In this document: one piece after another, positions 1 through 12,379 of the stretch
Layout of the letters: every line of letters begins with the position of its first letter
Position numbering within the stretch: the first letter of the stretch is position 1
NCBI RefSeq assembly: GCF_905475395.1
Contig: NC_058340.1
Location: 70,782,181 to 70,846,180, forward strand
Direction of reading: 5' to 3'
Length of the DNA: 64,000 nucleotides
Source of the DNA: Chrysoperla carnea
Lineage: Eukaryota > Arthropoda > Insecta > Neuroptera > Chrysopidae
Position numbers and translations under genes: made by a program
The notes under the pieces: model-generated
Database searches by the model: none
What the model was told of the DNA's origin: nothing
Seen by the model: the letters and a program-made list of their open reading frames with translations, nothing else

Positions 1-1369
1 TATTAACAAAAATTTTTTAATTGATATCTCGACTTGACTTTGATCTTGACTTTCTAGTTTATCTTCCAGAGATAATGATGCATTTCGTAACCAATATAAA
101 AAAAAAAATTGGAGATAGTTGCAGGAAACAGAATAGCCTGGTCTTCAGGAACACCGAGAAATATTTTATACGTATTCGTGATCAGCGATCTCGAAAACAT
201 GCATTTTATAACAATTTATTTAATATCTTGGAGATGATATGCATAACCAGGTTGTTCTGGATACCAGGTTCTTAATCAGTGATTCCAAAACCCCCGAATA
301 ACAAAAGTTGGCCGATTTCGTTATAATTATTTACTAAGTAATAAATGTTTGCATTTAAGAAAATGCATTCTGGCGATGCCAACAAAATTTTCATAGATTG
401 TATAGAATCAAAATAGGTCACAAATTTTATAAATGACTTCCTGAATCGAATGCAAGAAATCTTAATCTGTCTTGCTCGAAAAAAATCGATCTCAAAGCGT
501 TTATAGTGTTCATCCCGCCTAGACAGAAAAACCGAGATTCATTAGTTTAAAGCCGGTGACGTTATTAAAAATTGATCGATCTCTTACTTCTAAGTAAAAC
601 TTTTTCAATAGTGCCGTTGTTCAATGTTGGGTTACGCTAAGGACTACATTTACGAAAATTTGTAAATAATTCGCAAAAGTAAAAGATTATATCTAATCCA
701 ATGTCTTAAATTTGGAAGTCTTGGAGTTTGAAAAATACATACTTCCAAAAGAAATCACAATAAAACAAAATCTACAAACTTTTTTCTTTAAATTCAAAAA
801 TACACCCACAAACTTTTGATAAACAAAAAAAAACGTATGCAAATTTATTTAGCAACAATTTAACCTTGATCTTGCTGCAAATTTACAAAATAAAAACTAC
901 CGGTATTTTGAATAATAATAACTGAAGTAGTAATTTTACGATAAACTTTGTTGATAGCAGCAGCACACACTGGTTTGTTTATTAAAACTTGATGGTAGGG
1001 TTTTGAATGAACCCAACTCCCAACAATATATATTTACGATGGCTAAGTATATGATGAGAGGAGAAATGGTGTTTTTGTTGATACCATGCGATGAATGCAT
1101 CCAAACATAAGTTTGATATGCACCGTCGCACTAGAATACTTCGCTTGTTACACAAAAAAAAAGTACCATTAATTTTCTAAAAATTCTAGAAAATTTACTG
1201 TTACTTATTATAACTATAAAGAAATGTTATAGACTGGTATAATACCGGTTTGATCTGTTGGAAAAATATTTGCATTTGCGAAAACTAATTAGAAGGGGGG
1301 TTTGAATTTACGAGGTGATATATAAAGATGGCACACGACAGATGAATAAAACTTCTATTTTTTAAAAAA
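1..1369. other. AT-rich DNA, no gene seen
   Basis: Both strands carry only short frames without family resemblance; the one at 21-275 has no splice context or homology I recognise. Confidence 0.6.
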
Positions 1370-1871
1370 GGTGTATTTTCATGACGCTGAGTTTGTCAGT
1401 TTAGAATATGTTGTCATCTGGATTAAGCCCCGAAAAACCGCTCTATCATAATCCCTCGACCAAGAGAAAAGTTTTTACGAAAGGTGTCTTTTTTCGAAAA
1501 AATGCGATATTTCGTACAATTTTCAAAATTTTTTTCTAAAAAAAACTGAAGATTTGTGAACCGCTTACTCATAACTTCATTAAATATCAAATTTAAAATC
1601 GAAAAAGAAAAAAATTTATAAGCAAATGTAAAAAACGACTATTTTCGCTCAATTTATCAAGTTTTCTCGGCACCTACGCATCCAATTCGGACTTACCAGA
1701 CGTCAATCGATAGATTTTTTTTCAGATCTAGAATTTTCCATTTAATTTGTTTTGCTTTTTACGATGTGGCGCTGCTAAGTTTTTTTCCAGATAGCAGCAC
1801 AGCCTAAATTGACCACATGACCTAATTTGACGCTCAAACTCAGCGTCAATAATTAGCAAGAAAAATGCACC
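1370..1871. mobile_element. Inverted-repeat element with GACGCTGAGTTTG ends
   Basis: The left end has GGTGTATTTTCATGACGCTGAG; the right end, inverted, has GGTGCATTTTTC...TTGACGCTGAGTTTG. A right-end fragment of the same family lies at 36885-36997. The exact outer borders are uncertain. Confidence 0.6.
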
Positions 1872-2201
1872 ATTACGATTCGAATGTAAAGTAACACTGT
1901 TTCATACTCAACTATAAATATTTATCGATGTAGTTTTCAATAATTACCATTAATGCCATATGTGGTTTTTGCAGATTTATTGAACATAATAAGTAATAAT
2001 TCTTTAACGATTGTTATTGAACGTATATATTGATTATCTATAATGTGTTTTCAATTATATTGGTATAAAATCGTTTATCAATCAAAAGTGAAGAGGAAAT
2101 ATTTACTTCTTAAATTATCTGCACATATGGTTTCTCTTTGCTTCCGTAAATCAGGCAAAGTTTTTGTCGAAGTTTCATGAAACGAATCAAGCTATCTCAA
2201 T

Positions 2202-3136
2202 CAGTGGCGGATTTACCAGCAGGCTGAGTAGGCTGGAGCCTAGGGCGGCAAATTTTAAGGGGCGGCAAATTTAGTTCATAAAATTTTTATTTCGATTGAC
2301 AAAATTTAGAAAAAATTATAATACACACACAAAATACGAATTTCAAAAATTATAGAGGAATTAAAATATTCAACAAAAACCGAAATATAGTCCTATATAC
2401 AGTGCTAAATAATAAATATCTCAAAATCTCTGCATAAACAATTGCTAAACGCTTTTGATTATAATGTAATGATCATGAATTTTTAGAATATCGCAATAGC
2501 GATTCCATATTATAGTCGAAATTTAGTTATTTTTACATATTTTCTTCACTGATAATTACTATAATTTTTTCTCCGTGTACCTAATAATTATGAGATCTCC
2601 TTACACAATTCAATCTTGATACAATATCGATGGTCTAATCATGATTGCTGCAGCAAGTTTGCAAATTGTCAAATTCTATTCCAGAAAGTTATTTCTTTAT
2701 GCGTAAAAAATATACTGACTAATTTTTATTAAATAAAAAACTAGTTCGATATCTTATAGAGATTCAGAATAAGTATAGTCTTTTTGTTTAAATCAATCGA
2801 ATAACTGATATTTGAACGATTGCAACATGACAATAAAAAAATTCCCTCTACTAAATATGAAGTTAGACAATTTGCGGATTAGAAAAGATTTGTGTAAGCT
2901 TTATTCCTATTACATGAGTATTGTATAGTTTTAACACATACCTTAACTTACTTTAAAATTGGTACATGTTTGAGATATTTTTTGCATAAAATATTGTTTT
3001 TTGATAATGGAGCACAAATCATAAAGTTGCAATTTTATTGATAGATAATTGATATGATTGTGAACTAAGATATCAAAATTTAGAGGCGGCAAAAATTGAA
3101 TAGCCTACGGGCGGCAAATCTCTAAATCCGCCACTG
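2202..3136. mobile_element. Non-autonomous hAT-type element (935 bp)
   Basis: Ends CAGTGGCGGATTTA and its inverse, with subterminal GGGCGGCAAAT repeats inverted at both ends. It is bounded by a perfect 8-bp target duplication ATCTCAAT (2194-2201 and 3137-3144), the hAT signature. There is no transposase frame inside. Confidence 0.92.
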
Positions 3137-3696
3137 ATCTCAATCAACATAGTATCTCACGTTAGTTCATTTTTAGCTAACAGGTTGTTTAAATTTTAGA
3201 AAAATTGGAAATTTGTCAGTACATGCCTCAAGCAAGTAACATTACGTAACATTATTTTATTTACAAGTCAGTGAAGTCGGCCTGTTTTTCGCAGTTTACC
3301 ACAACAGCTTATTCTGCTATTATAACTTGCTCCACTCTATATATCGAATACAAACGAATATCTTGGTCCAAAAAGCTCCTACAGGAATTTTTTATAGCTC
3401 ATTTTCAAGAAAAATAAACAAGCTTTTGAGTGGGCTCAACAAATTTGACATAAAATAATTTTTAAAATTTTGGCATGCTTCTAAACTCTATATAAAATTT
3501 AGAGATAACATTTCTCACCATTTCAACCCTCCATGCAAAGCGGAAAAGGATGATACAAATTTTTGATAAATTCCAAAACTAGAAAATACAAGTTTTCAAA
3601 CGAGCTATTGCGGTATCAAATTCGATGATTTTTTGCAGACATACAGCTGTTTGAAATTTTGGTAAAATTTCGGATGAGGCATTGATGTCGTGTCTC

Positions 3697-4346
3697 CGTT
3701 AAGGATGTATGAGCATGACAACAATGTTTGATTTAAAGGCTCAAAATTTGTTTGTAGGTAGTCTTTTACTCAAAGAATATGTGGTTAAAATTTCAGCTTA
3801 GGTATCCGTGCAAATTTTTAAGAAAAAAGTCATTAAAAATCGATATAAAATACATTGGCTCTTATGGAGGAATCTCAAAAAACGACATATTTTGAAAGTT
3901 TTTGATAATTTTCATTTGGAATGAATGAAAACAAATTTAAAAAAAAACTTTTTAATAGAAAGTAAACATATTAGTAATGACATAGAAAAGAAAAAAACTA
4001 AGTGTCACCGTCCATATAAGGGATGTAAGAGCAGGGTAGATTGAGGGTTGAAATTATTTTTATCTTATTTTCAACTTTGATGATGAATTTTGTTATAACT
4101 TCATGAATGTAGACGAAAAATAAGAATAAAATTTTTCGATATGTGTCTTGGTTTTCGAAATATCGAAAGCTAAATAATTATACAAAATTTTCAATTTTCA
4201 ATATTTTGAAAATTAAGCCAGATATCGAAAAATTTTATTCTTACTTTTCGTCTTATATCGTCAAGTAATAATATAAATTTATCATCAAAATTGAAAATAT
4301 CTATTTTTAAATTTGTGCCCCCACTACCATGCTTATACATCCTTAA
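3697..4346. mobile_element. Inverted-repeat element with TTAAGGATGTATGAGCATG ends
   Basis: The left end at 3699 and the right end at 4312-4346 (inverted TTAAGGATGTATAAGCATGG) match. A third related end faces right at 4018 (AAGGGATGTAAGAGCAGGG), so this may be one copy nested in or abutting another. The 4080-4300 interior is itself partly palindromic around TCGAAAAATTTTATTCTTA. Confidence 0.6.
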
Positions 4347-4914
4347 TTATACAACTTTAGGATCCATGGATTAGTTGGGAGATTAGTTTTACAAAACTAT
4401 ACATAATAAAATATAATACTAGTTTTTATCACTTTTTGCACTATTGACCCAAAATCATGTGATTAACCCATAAATGTACATGCATTACATTTTAAAAATA
4501 TAAAACCATCAATTAAATTTTTTTTATTATGATTACACGAAATTATTTTTATTTTTTCTTTATTATTTAATATTTATTATTAATATTATTATTTATTTAT
4601 ACATATATGAAAAATATATATAAATTATTTTTAGTTAGTGAAACGTATCAGTTATTTAATTTCTGCGTAACATTTTGTTCAGTTAACTTTATTAATTTAA
4701 TTTAGCCAGAGAGTCATTCAAATTTTATACGATAATTATAATAATTTGAGTACAATATCCAAAAATATTTAATAACAATTATTACACTTCCTGGGTGGTC
4801 TTTGAATAATATAATAGACCAAATAGGTCATTTTATTCCGATTAAAAGACCTTTTTATTTCTTCAAATAAAAAATTGAATTTAAGTTACTTTTTTTTTGA
4901 AACTGACTTAAAAA
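4347..4914. other. Very AT-rich DNA, no gene seen
   Basis: Long runs of A and T words around 4500-4780. Similar low-complexity DNA continues at 5221-5825. Confidence 0.6.
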
Positions 4915-5220
4915 TAAAGTGAAAAAACCCCTGACAAATTTTGCGGGTTCGGAACCCTAAGAACTCTCTCCATTAAATATCTTATTTCCTTAAAACCTTT
5001 TCCAAAATGAACCGATTTTGAAAATGATCGTCTATTTTTTAGTTTTTTCGGGTAGGGAACCCTAATTTTGCCCTTGAAACCTAGCTAAGAACACTCTTCA
5101 TTAAATTACCTAAATGGATTCATCTGTTTAGGCGCTACGATGCCATAGACAGACAGACACACACACGCACATATTGGTCAAGCTTATTAACACCTCTTTT
5201 TTAGTTCGGGGGTTAAAAAA
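4915..5220 (+). repeat. Dispersed repeat, probable LINE 3' region, copy 1
   Basis: Shares blocks with 17540-17815. It ends with CAGACAGACACACACACACG and TTAGTTCGGGGGTTAAAAAA. Similar tails are common at non-LTR element 3' ends in insects (recalled, not checked). Confidence 0.55.
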
Positions 5221-5840
5221 TAGAAACGTTCGATGGTTTTTGTATTGGCAGGGAGCATATTTTGGTGAACCAATTTTTATTTTTGAAGCAAGTTTATTTT
5301 TTGTTAAAAAGTTCTAAATAAATAAATAATTATAATTATTTTATTTTTAATGTATAATTCATATTGTTTATTTTTTTTTATAAATAATAGGCCGTTATTT
5401 TTATTTGTTATTAAAAAAAAAAATTAATAATTTTAATAATACGTGTTTAATTTTTAATAATATTATTAATAAATAATCTTTAATTATTGTAAAAAATTGG
5501 TTTAAAAAATCTATGTCAAATTTTTAATAATTTTATTAAAAAACTGACCAAAAATTTATTTTTATTTTACATTTACATTTAATGTAGCGGACGTGATTTT
5601 AGAAGTTTTTATTTTACATGTTGCAAAGGAATGTATACTTAAAGACAAAATAAACCCAAAACTGAAAAAAACGCAAAGCTAAAAACTTGGATTTAATATT
5701 GCAAACAACATATTAAAAAAACAAAAAATACCCAACTTGATGCAAGGCTCACCCCATTTTCATGTATAATTTGAACGAATCATAAACCATTCTAAGTGTT
5801 ACTACTATAACATTACATGTGATTCACATATAAGGTTATA

Positions 5841-6457
5841 ATATTATTAATAAATAATAATAATGTGGGTGGGATTCGGCTTCACCTGGATTTAAAATTT
5901 GTTTTAAAGTCATGTGTATGCCTGGCCGGCATTTGTAAGAGCGCCGACCTGGCCTGAATATGCCGAGTAGCTAGTGATGGCATAACAAGGCATCTTCCAA
6001 GGACAACGCCGAACCCAGGCGGTTAATTGGGTACCAGGGGTCACTTGCGTCCAAGCCCCGTACACAGGGCGTTTCCCTTGCCTGTGTATGTGCACGTGAA
6101 TTGAGGACGGACTCGTGGGGGCAAAGTGTTAGAGCTTCAAGTAAATCGCAAGCAAGAGAGGGTAGCGCAGGCCTGCTGAGACCTTCAGTTGAGAAAGCAC
6201 TCCTGTCTACCTTGTATCGGCAGGTGAGCAGCGTCTGGCTTCGGTCTCTGCTCGGACGAGGACCTGCAGAGTCTCAAGTGTCTTTAGGTAGGATACGCCC
6301 CTCACCAAGAGGTTCCTGAGGCTTACACAGAAAGGAAAAACTGGTAGTCTTGGGCAAGTAATGTCCTCGGTGCGCTGATTGAACGTATCTCAATCCCGTC
6401 CCCATGGGAGGGTTGAGTCCAACGGCAGGTACCTAACGTAAAGAATCTCCTCTTCAG
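5841..6457 (-). mobile_element. GC-rich retroposon with 15-bp target duplication
   Basis: It is bounded by a perfect direct repeat ACATATAAGGTTATA (5826-5840 and 6458-6472). Read on the minus strand it ends in an ATTATTATTATTTATT-type tail next to the target repeat, as expected of a LINE-mobilised insertion. Its base composition is far richer in G and C than everything around it. The short frames inside look non-coding. It could be a SINE-like element or an internally deleted LINE. Confidence 0.8.
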
Positions 6458-6472
6458 ACATATAAGGTTATA

Positions 6473-7683
6473 GTTATAGCACTCAGAATGGTATAACACG
6501 TACATTTTTTGTGAGATAAAGTGTAGGTATTAAGCTGCCACTCACATTATTCTTAGTCAAAATTTAAAAGATTCAATACTTACACTCTTGGCTTACTTTC
6601 GATCAGTTTTCATATTATGGTCATTGAACATTTAAAAATTCTTATTATGCAATATGAAATCAAATGATTCAAGTGTAAGCGATCACGATATCCATATTCA
6701 TTGAAATGGCAAAATGTTTAGCATTTTTTAAAAATAAATTACCAAAGCATTTTTATATTTTAAATGAAATTTTAAAAAAATAAAAGTCTTTTTATATTTT
6801 CATTTCAGTAGAAAAAGACACAATACTTAGAGTTTAAAAAAAACTTTAAAAAACATGTTTTTCAATTACTCTACATTTAAAAGCAACGGACACCAAACAC
6901 CCACGGTTTTTTTATATTTTACATAACATTATTTTTCACTGTTATATATTGCAAGAGTTTATTTTTTTAATTTAAGAGTATAATTTGAAATTAATTTTAT
7001 TTTCCAGTACTTCCACCGCGTCTCTTAAACAATAAACCATTCTAGTCATAAGTTTGAAATGTCATTTAGCGGTATTAATTAATCAAAAAATTAATTAATA
7101 CAGTTCAAACAATTCACATGATGAATAGAAATATATTTAATAATTAAATTGATAAAAAAAGAATCTGAATTATTGTTTTATTGTTATTCTTTATTTATTA
7201 ATAAATAATTAATTAAATGAACTATTTTATTAATATTAATAATTTCAAAATAATATAAATCAATTATTATTGTTGTATTCTTCAGTTGTTAAAAGAATGC
7301 AGACGTTGATCCGCATAACACACAACAGAAAACCGTAAGGTATAAATATCTTAAAATTTCGGAATCCAGAGAAATGAATCTTTATAAAAACTGCACGACT
7401 GCATTGTTTAAAGCTTACTTAAAGAAGTTAAAAACAAAAATTTATGGGATCTGGTCCAGCGGGTGGGAGACACCATTTCTCGAGGGTGGAAAAATTTATG
7501 CTGAAAAAGACAATGGGGAGCGATATAAGAATGAATTTTAAGCAAAAAGTGTCATAAAAACATCGAAAAGTCAGTACTTTCCGAGTTATTGGCAGATGAA
7601 ATTCGGACTATTTAACGTCAAATTATAGATAAATTTGACGTTTTTTGAAAAAAGTATATCGAACACTTTTTAAAGTACTATTA
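6473..7683. other. AT-rich DNA, no gene seen
   Basis: No frames worth calling. TTAATTAAT-rich low complexity at 7070-7260. Confidence 0.6.
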
Positions 7684-8256
7684 GTTAGAGAGATGTACAT
7701 ATGATTTACTGATGGTCATGGTAACCGTCTGCTGAGCCTTAAAAATGATAGTAGGTAATGTTCCAAGTCGCCCTGTAAGGTTTCTCGAATTTCTATGTGT
7801 CATATTCCCCCCCCATCGAATAATTCGTGTTTTTCAAAGTGCTACCAAAAAAATCCCTGACCACTTGCTTTTCTGCCAGACATATTTTCCTGATCCTTTT
7901 GACATCCTCAACATAACCAAACAAGTTTTACACCATCAGAACCATCAGTTCAAATTTTTTTACCGTGTAACGACATTTTCGGTTTTTTAGGCATAATTCG
8001 GGAATGGGACGATTTGTTGAGCTCAAACTTTGCAGGATGACTGTTCAGAATCACATCTAATGAATTATCAAACAAGCAGACAGCTTCCAGAACCATCGCT
8101 TAGTGACAGTTTTTCAAATCTTTCCCTGGGGGGAATATGACACATAGAAATTCGAGGAACCTTACAGGACGACTTGGAACATTACCTACTATCATATTTA
8201 AGGCTCAGCAGACGGTTACCATGACCATCAGTAAATCATATGTACATCTCTCTAAC
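7684..8256. mobile_element. Fold-back type element with ~128-bp inverted repeats
   Basis: Starts GTTAGAGAGATGTACATATG and ends with its inverse, TA on both sides. The arms (7684-7814 and 8129-8256) pair almost perfectly; the interior is unique. The frame at 7745-7990 falls across one arm and is not a gene. Confidence 0.88.
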
Positions 8257-9410
8257 TATATAAAAAACCATGAAAATGAAAAAAAATTCAAGTCATTTGC
8301 ATAAAAATTGACGGAGTTAAGATGAAAACAAAGTTTATCGAAAGTTTCTTTTTATGTTTTATTCAGCGCAAAAACTGATGAATTTACAACACGATCTAAA
8401 ATTCATGCTTGCCGCTATCCAATTAACTTTATTTAGGTACTGGCAACAGGCTCAAGAAGTCCTAGCAGTTTTGGATAAATATTTTTTTAAATATTGTAAT
8501 TTAAAAGGTCCGATAAACGTTATTTTCATCATAATCCGAACAAAACTAATAATACCGCACCTCCTAGTTTTTAATGAATACGGATTTGTGAGACTTTACT
8601 GCACAATAATACTTATCTCAATGTTTTTTTTTGTAGAAAATTAAAACAGTTAAAATAAAACAATTTACGGAAAACGTTAACAATGTTACTATAATAGAAT
8701 AGAATAGAATAGTATTTTAAAGTTTTCTCATATAGTCAAAGAATAAAAGTTTCGTAGGTAGGTAGATATATGGTATTTATCTGGTGAAGAGCGCGTGTCG
8801 ATATAACGGCTCTCAACTCAACTCGATGACGACTACTCAACCTTGAATATAATACACTTCCTGATACCTCTTTTCTAATTCGCTTGTGCGCTATTTACCA
8901 TAACAAACAATATAAAATAATATACCTACTTAGTAGGTAAGTTAAGTTCAATTTTAAATCTTTTTAAATAAATAAATAATTTTTTAATAAATTTTAATGA
9001 AATAATACTGCATAAATATTACATACATTTCGAGATAATATCTTTATACTATTAACTTTTTGTAATTTGGAATTGGAGCAATATTTAAATTTTAAAATAC
9101 GTTAGTAGTCCGTACCGTAAACAAGATTAAAGCCTTATCTTTTAACTATATATTTTGAGACATTTACCAAATTAATTTTGCCTAGAAATAAAGTATTTAC
9201 TATGGAACTGGCACACAGATTGAGAACAACCTCTCATGATTAAGAAGGATAATAAATGAGAGAGCATGGTTATTAATGCGCATGTCTTAATATACAATAT
9301 AATATCCTGGCGATATATGTCGATTGAAAATGACGCACTGAGAAAGGCCAACTTTCAAAAGGTTATATAATACGACTTTGTATCAAAACAAGTTAATATT
9401 TAAACTTAAC
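8257..9410. other. No gene seen; (TAGAA)n microsatellite at 8693-8713
   Basis: The 96-codon frame at 8354-8644 is AT-rich, with no recognisable domain. Confidence 0.55.
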
Positions 9411-10080
9411 AAATTTGAAAAGTATGGCTCGAATTTAGTAGGATTATATACATGGTTTATCAAAATTGGATAAAATTTGGATGTGATAGAGCAAAATTAA
9501 ATTTTTTGGATTCTGATGACGTCATAAAGTTAAAAAAATCGATTTTTTTGATAACAAAGGCAAATTTGATCCGATCTTATTGGAATTGTTTTGAAACCCA
9601 CTAATTTTGGGTCATTCTTTTCCGCTGTGATGTCAATTTTTCACTAGCTATCATTCATGTGCTTAATTCCGGAACCATGACTCCTCATTCTTGAAACCGA
9701 TTAGTGCTAGGTTAATTTTGATCACAAATTTGAAAAGAATGGCTCAAATTTAGTAGGATTACATACTTGATTTATGAAAATTGGATAAAATTTGGATGTG
9801 ATAGCGCAAAATAAAATTTTTTGGATTCTGATGACGTCATAAAGTTAAAAAAATCGATTTTTTTGATAACAAAGGCAAATTTGATCCGATCTTAATGGAA
9901 TTTTTTTTGAAACCCACTAATTTCGGGTCATTCTTTTCATCTGTGATGTCAATTTTTCGCTAGCTATCACTCATGTGCTTAATTCCGAGACCATGACTCT
10001 ACATTCTTGAAACCTGTTAGAGCTAGCTGTTAATTTTGTTCACAAATTTGAAAAGAATGGCCCAAATTTAGTAGGATATA
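9411..10080 (+). repeat. Tandem repeat, about 2.1 units of ~316 bp
   Basis: AAATTTGAAAAG(T/A)ATGGC begins at 9411, 9726 and 10044. Each unit contains TGATGACGTCATAAAG and an ATCGATTTTTTTGATAAC block. Copies differ at many bases, so the duplication is not recent. An inverted copy lies at 23031-23355. Confidence 0.8.
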
Positions 10081-10576
10081 ATATAGGAACGCTATATATG
10101 TCAGATTGAACGAAAAATTCCTGAGATATCTCAAAAATTACCTATTCAATCGTATACAGAATTTTTCAAAAAAATTTCATAGGAATTATAAAGTTGTCAC
10201 TTTGTCAGTAATGACCTATGGTAATATAATAAAATTCCCAAAAATAACCCTCTAAGTGCCATAATAATTCTTTCTTAAAAAAAATTACATTCTAATAAGC
10301 AATTACAACTTGTTGGTGTATTTAATTTCCATTCAATCAAGTTACGTTTTATTATAAATTAGTTTTTTTTTAAAACGTACTGCATCGTTTTTTACGATCA
10401 AATCTTGCATATTATTAATCGACTAAAACATGTAATTTTGTATACAATTTTACGAAATTAAGTATAATTGAAACTCGTATTAAATTAATAACACATGTAT
10501 TTACCTGAAATTAAATACAAATTAACCGTATCGCGTGTCTTATGCGACACGGTTCATACTAAATTGCATATGTTAT

Positions 10577-11053
10577 CAGGCCCGTGCGTACGGGGGGGGG
10601 GTGAATTGGGGTCTAATCCACTGACCAGTTAGCTATTCAAACATGAGACTGTTGGCCATGGATAAATACGTCAAAACACACTCAACGCTCAAATGTACAA
10701 ACTGATTTAGTTGAAAATTATTTCCGAATCACAATCTAGGTACATATACCGTACATCGATTTCTTTCTGAAACATTATCAGGGGTCGATTTTAGAATCAT
10801 CCCAATATTTTATCAAATTTTGCTTATCATTTTCCCAACAAAATGAAAAATTTTGATGAAGATTTTTACGTTCAACTTTTTGAAGCATACTCTTCAATTT
10901 TGTACGATGATTTTTGTGACATCTGGGTCGACGAAGTTAAACTTTGACGAAAGCATTGCCGAAAGAGACGTTAAAAATTCACTTGAAGCACTTGATATTT
11001 GATGAACATGATGAACCCCCTCTCTCCTTGGATGATTCCAGGGCACGGTCTTG
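10577..11053. mobile_element. Non-autonomous hAT-type element (477 bp)
   Basis: Starts CAGGCCCGTGCGTACGGG and ends GGGCACGGTCTTG. It is bounded by an 8-bp target duplication TATGTTAT (10569-10576 and 11054-11061). Part of its interior aligns with 51277-51833. Confidence 0.88.
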
Positions 11054-11071
11054 TATGTTATCACTTTACAT

Positions 11072-11465
11072 TATCTCATTATTCTTTAATATCTTTAAAA
11101 ATAAACAAGTGAATTTTAAAATTATTAAATTACATAAGTTTGGTGTTGTAAATATCGAATTAACATAATAAGCCATCTGTTTACCAATTGTTGAACTACA
11201 GAATTTTATTGCAGTTAAATCGAAAATGAATCTTTCATTCGAAACGATAGAATTTCTTTCCCTATTACATATTCTCATTATTTTTTAATATTTTTAAAAA
11301 TAAATAAGTGAATTTTAAAATTAGAAAATCACCAAAGTTTGGTGTTGTAATTATTGAATTAACACAATATAAGCCACCTATTTACGAATTGTTGAACTAG
11401 AGAATTTTATTGTAGTCTGAAATCGAAAAAGAATCTTTCCTTCGAAACGATAAAATTTTCTTTTC
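11072..11465 (+). repeat. Tandem duplication of ~200 bp
   Basis: 11072-11270 and 11273-11460 align, including AAGTGAATTTTAAAATTA, AAGTTTGGTGTTGTAA and CGAAACGATA. It abuts the hAT element ending at 11053. Confidence 0.8.
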
Positions 11466-11695
11466 CTATGAAAATATCATGAACTGAAAGCTAGAAGTGA
11501 ATTTGATGGAAAAATTATTTTCGTAATTTTAAAGGTGTCAGAAGACGAACGGAAAACCCTGCTTTACCGAATATCGGACAAAATTATTTTATTAAGTTTT
11601 AAGAAAACAATTGACTAAACTGTAAGTCTCGATACGCAGTAAACCTACCTAAAAGTTTAAATCGAAAATATAAAATTGTGTCTAATCCATATTTA

Positions 11696-12185
11696 TACAG
11701 GGTGGACACCATTTTAATCTATTATGGCTAAAAAATAACTTAATCAAAAGTTCTAGAGTTTGATGGGAGACATCATGTTCTGGCATAAAAATGGACCTAG
11801 TTCTCCGGGCTGCTTTAATAGTCAATTTAGATCCTAAACAGTAAGAGCTTTTCATAAACAAAACTAAAATTTTTTATTTAAAACGCTTTTTCGAATATCG
11901 CTAATTTTCGAAGGAAATGCGGCTTAAAAAATATGTCATTATTGCTTTTAAGCGAAAGAAAACTAGTTATTGAAATATACTTTAGTCAAATTTTTCAGGG
12001 GTAATAGAGGGTATTCGCCTATATACATAACTTTGACTTGAAATTATATTTTCAAGGCCATTTGACCTCGATCTTTAACCCCATAAAACTCTGCAACTTT
12101 TGTTATTAAAGTTATTTTTTGATTGGTTAACTAAACGGCTAAAACGAGCTATTTGCCATAATAGATTAAAATGATCCACTCTGTA
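11696..12185. mobile_element. Inverted-repeat element with TACAGGGTGG ends
   Basis: Starts TACAGGGTGGACACCATTTT and continues with AATCTATTATGG; the right end inverted is TACAGAGTGGATCATTTT followed by AATCTATTATGG. About 490 bp, no frame. It lies 200 bp downstream of the REXO5 stop codon. Confidence 0.75.
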
Positions 12186-12379
12186 TGTTAAATTGGTGAG
12201 TAATTTTGTGCGATAGAAGGATCTAGAATCAAAGGATGTAGATTTTAGTAAGAAAAAAGCATTTTAATAATAAATAAACAGACCAGAAAGATATATTTTT
12301 TTTTTTACAAATGAAAATTAATAATGTATTTAACTTATATATATTTATACATAAATACATAAATTAATTTATATACTCA

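Noticed and set aside
5910-6505. Three short frames in the GC-rich segment
   Set aside because: They lie in the retroposon at 5841-6457 and are open mainly because the segment is GC-rich.
8354-8644. 96-codon plus-strand frame
   Set aside because: Hydrophobic AT-rich translation with no recognisable domain or splice context.
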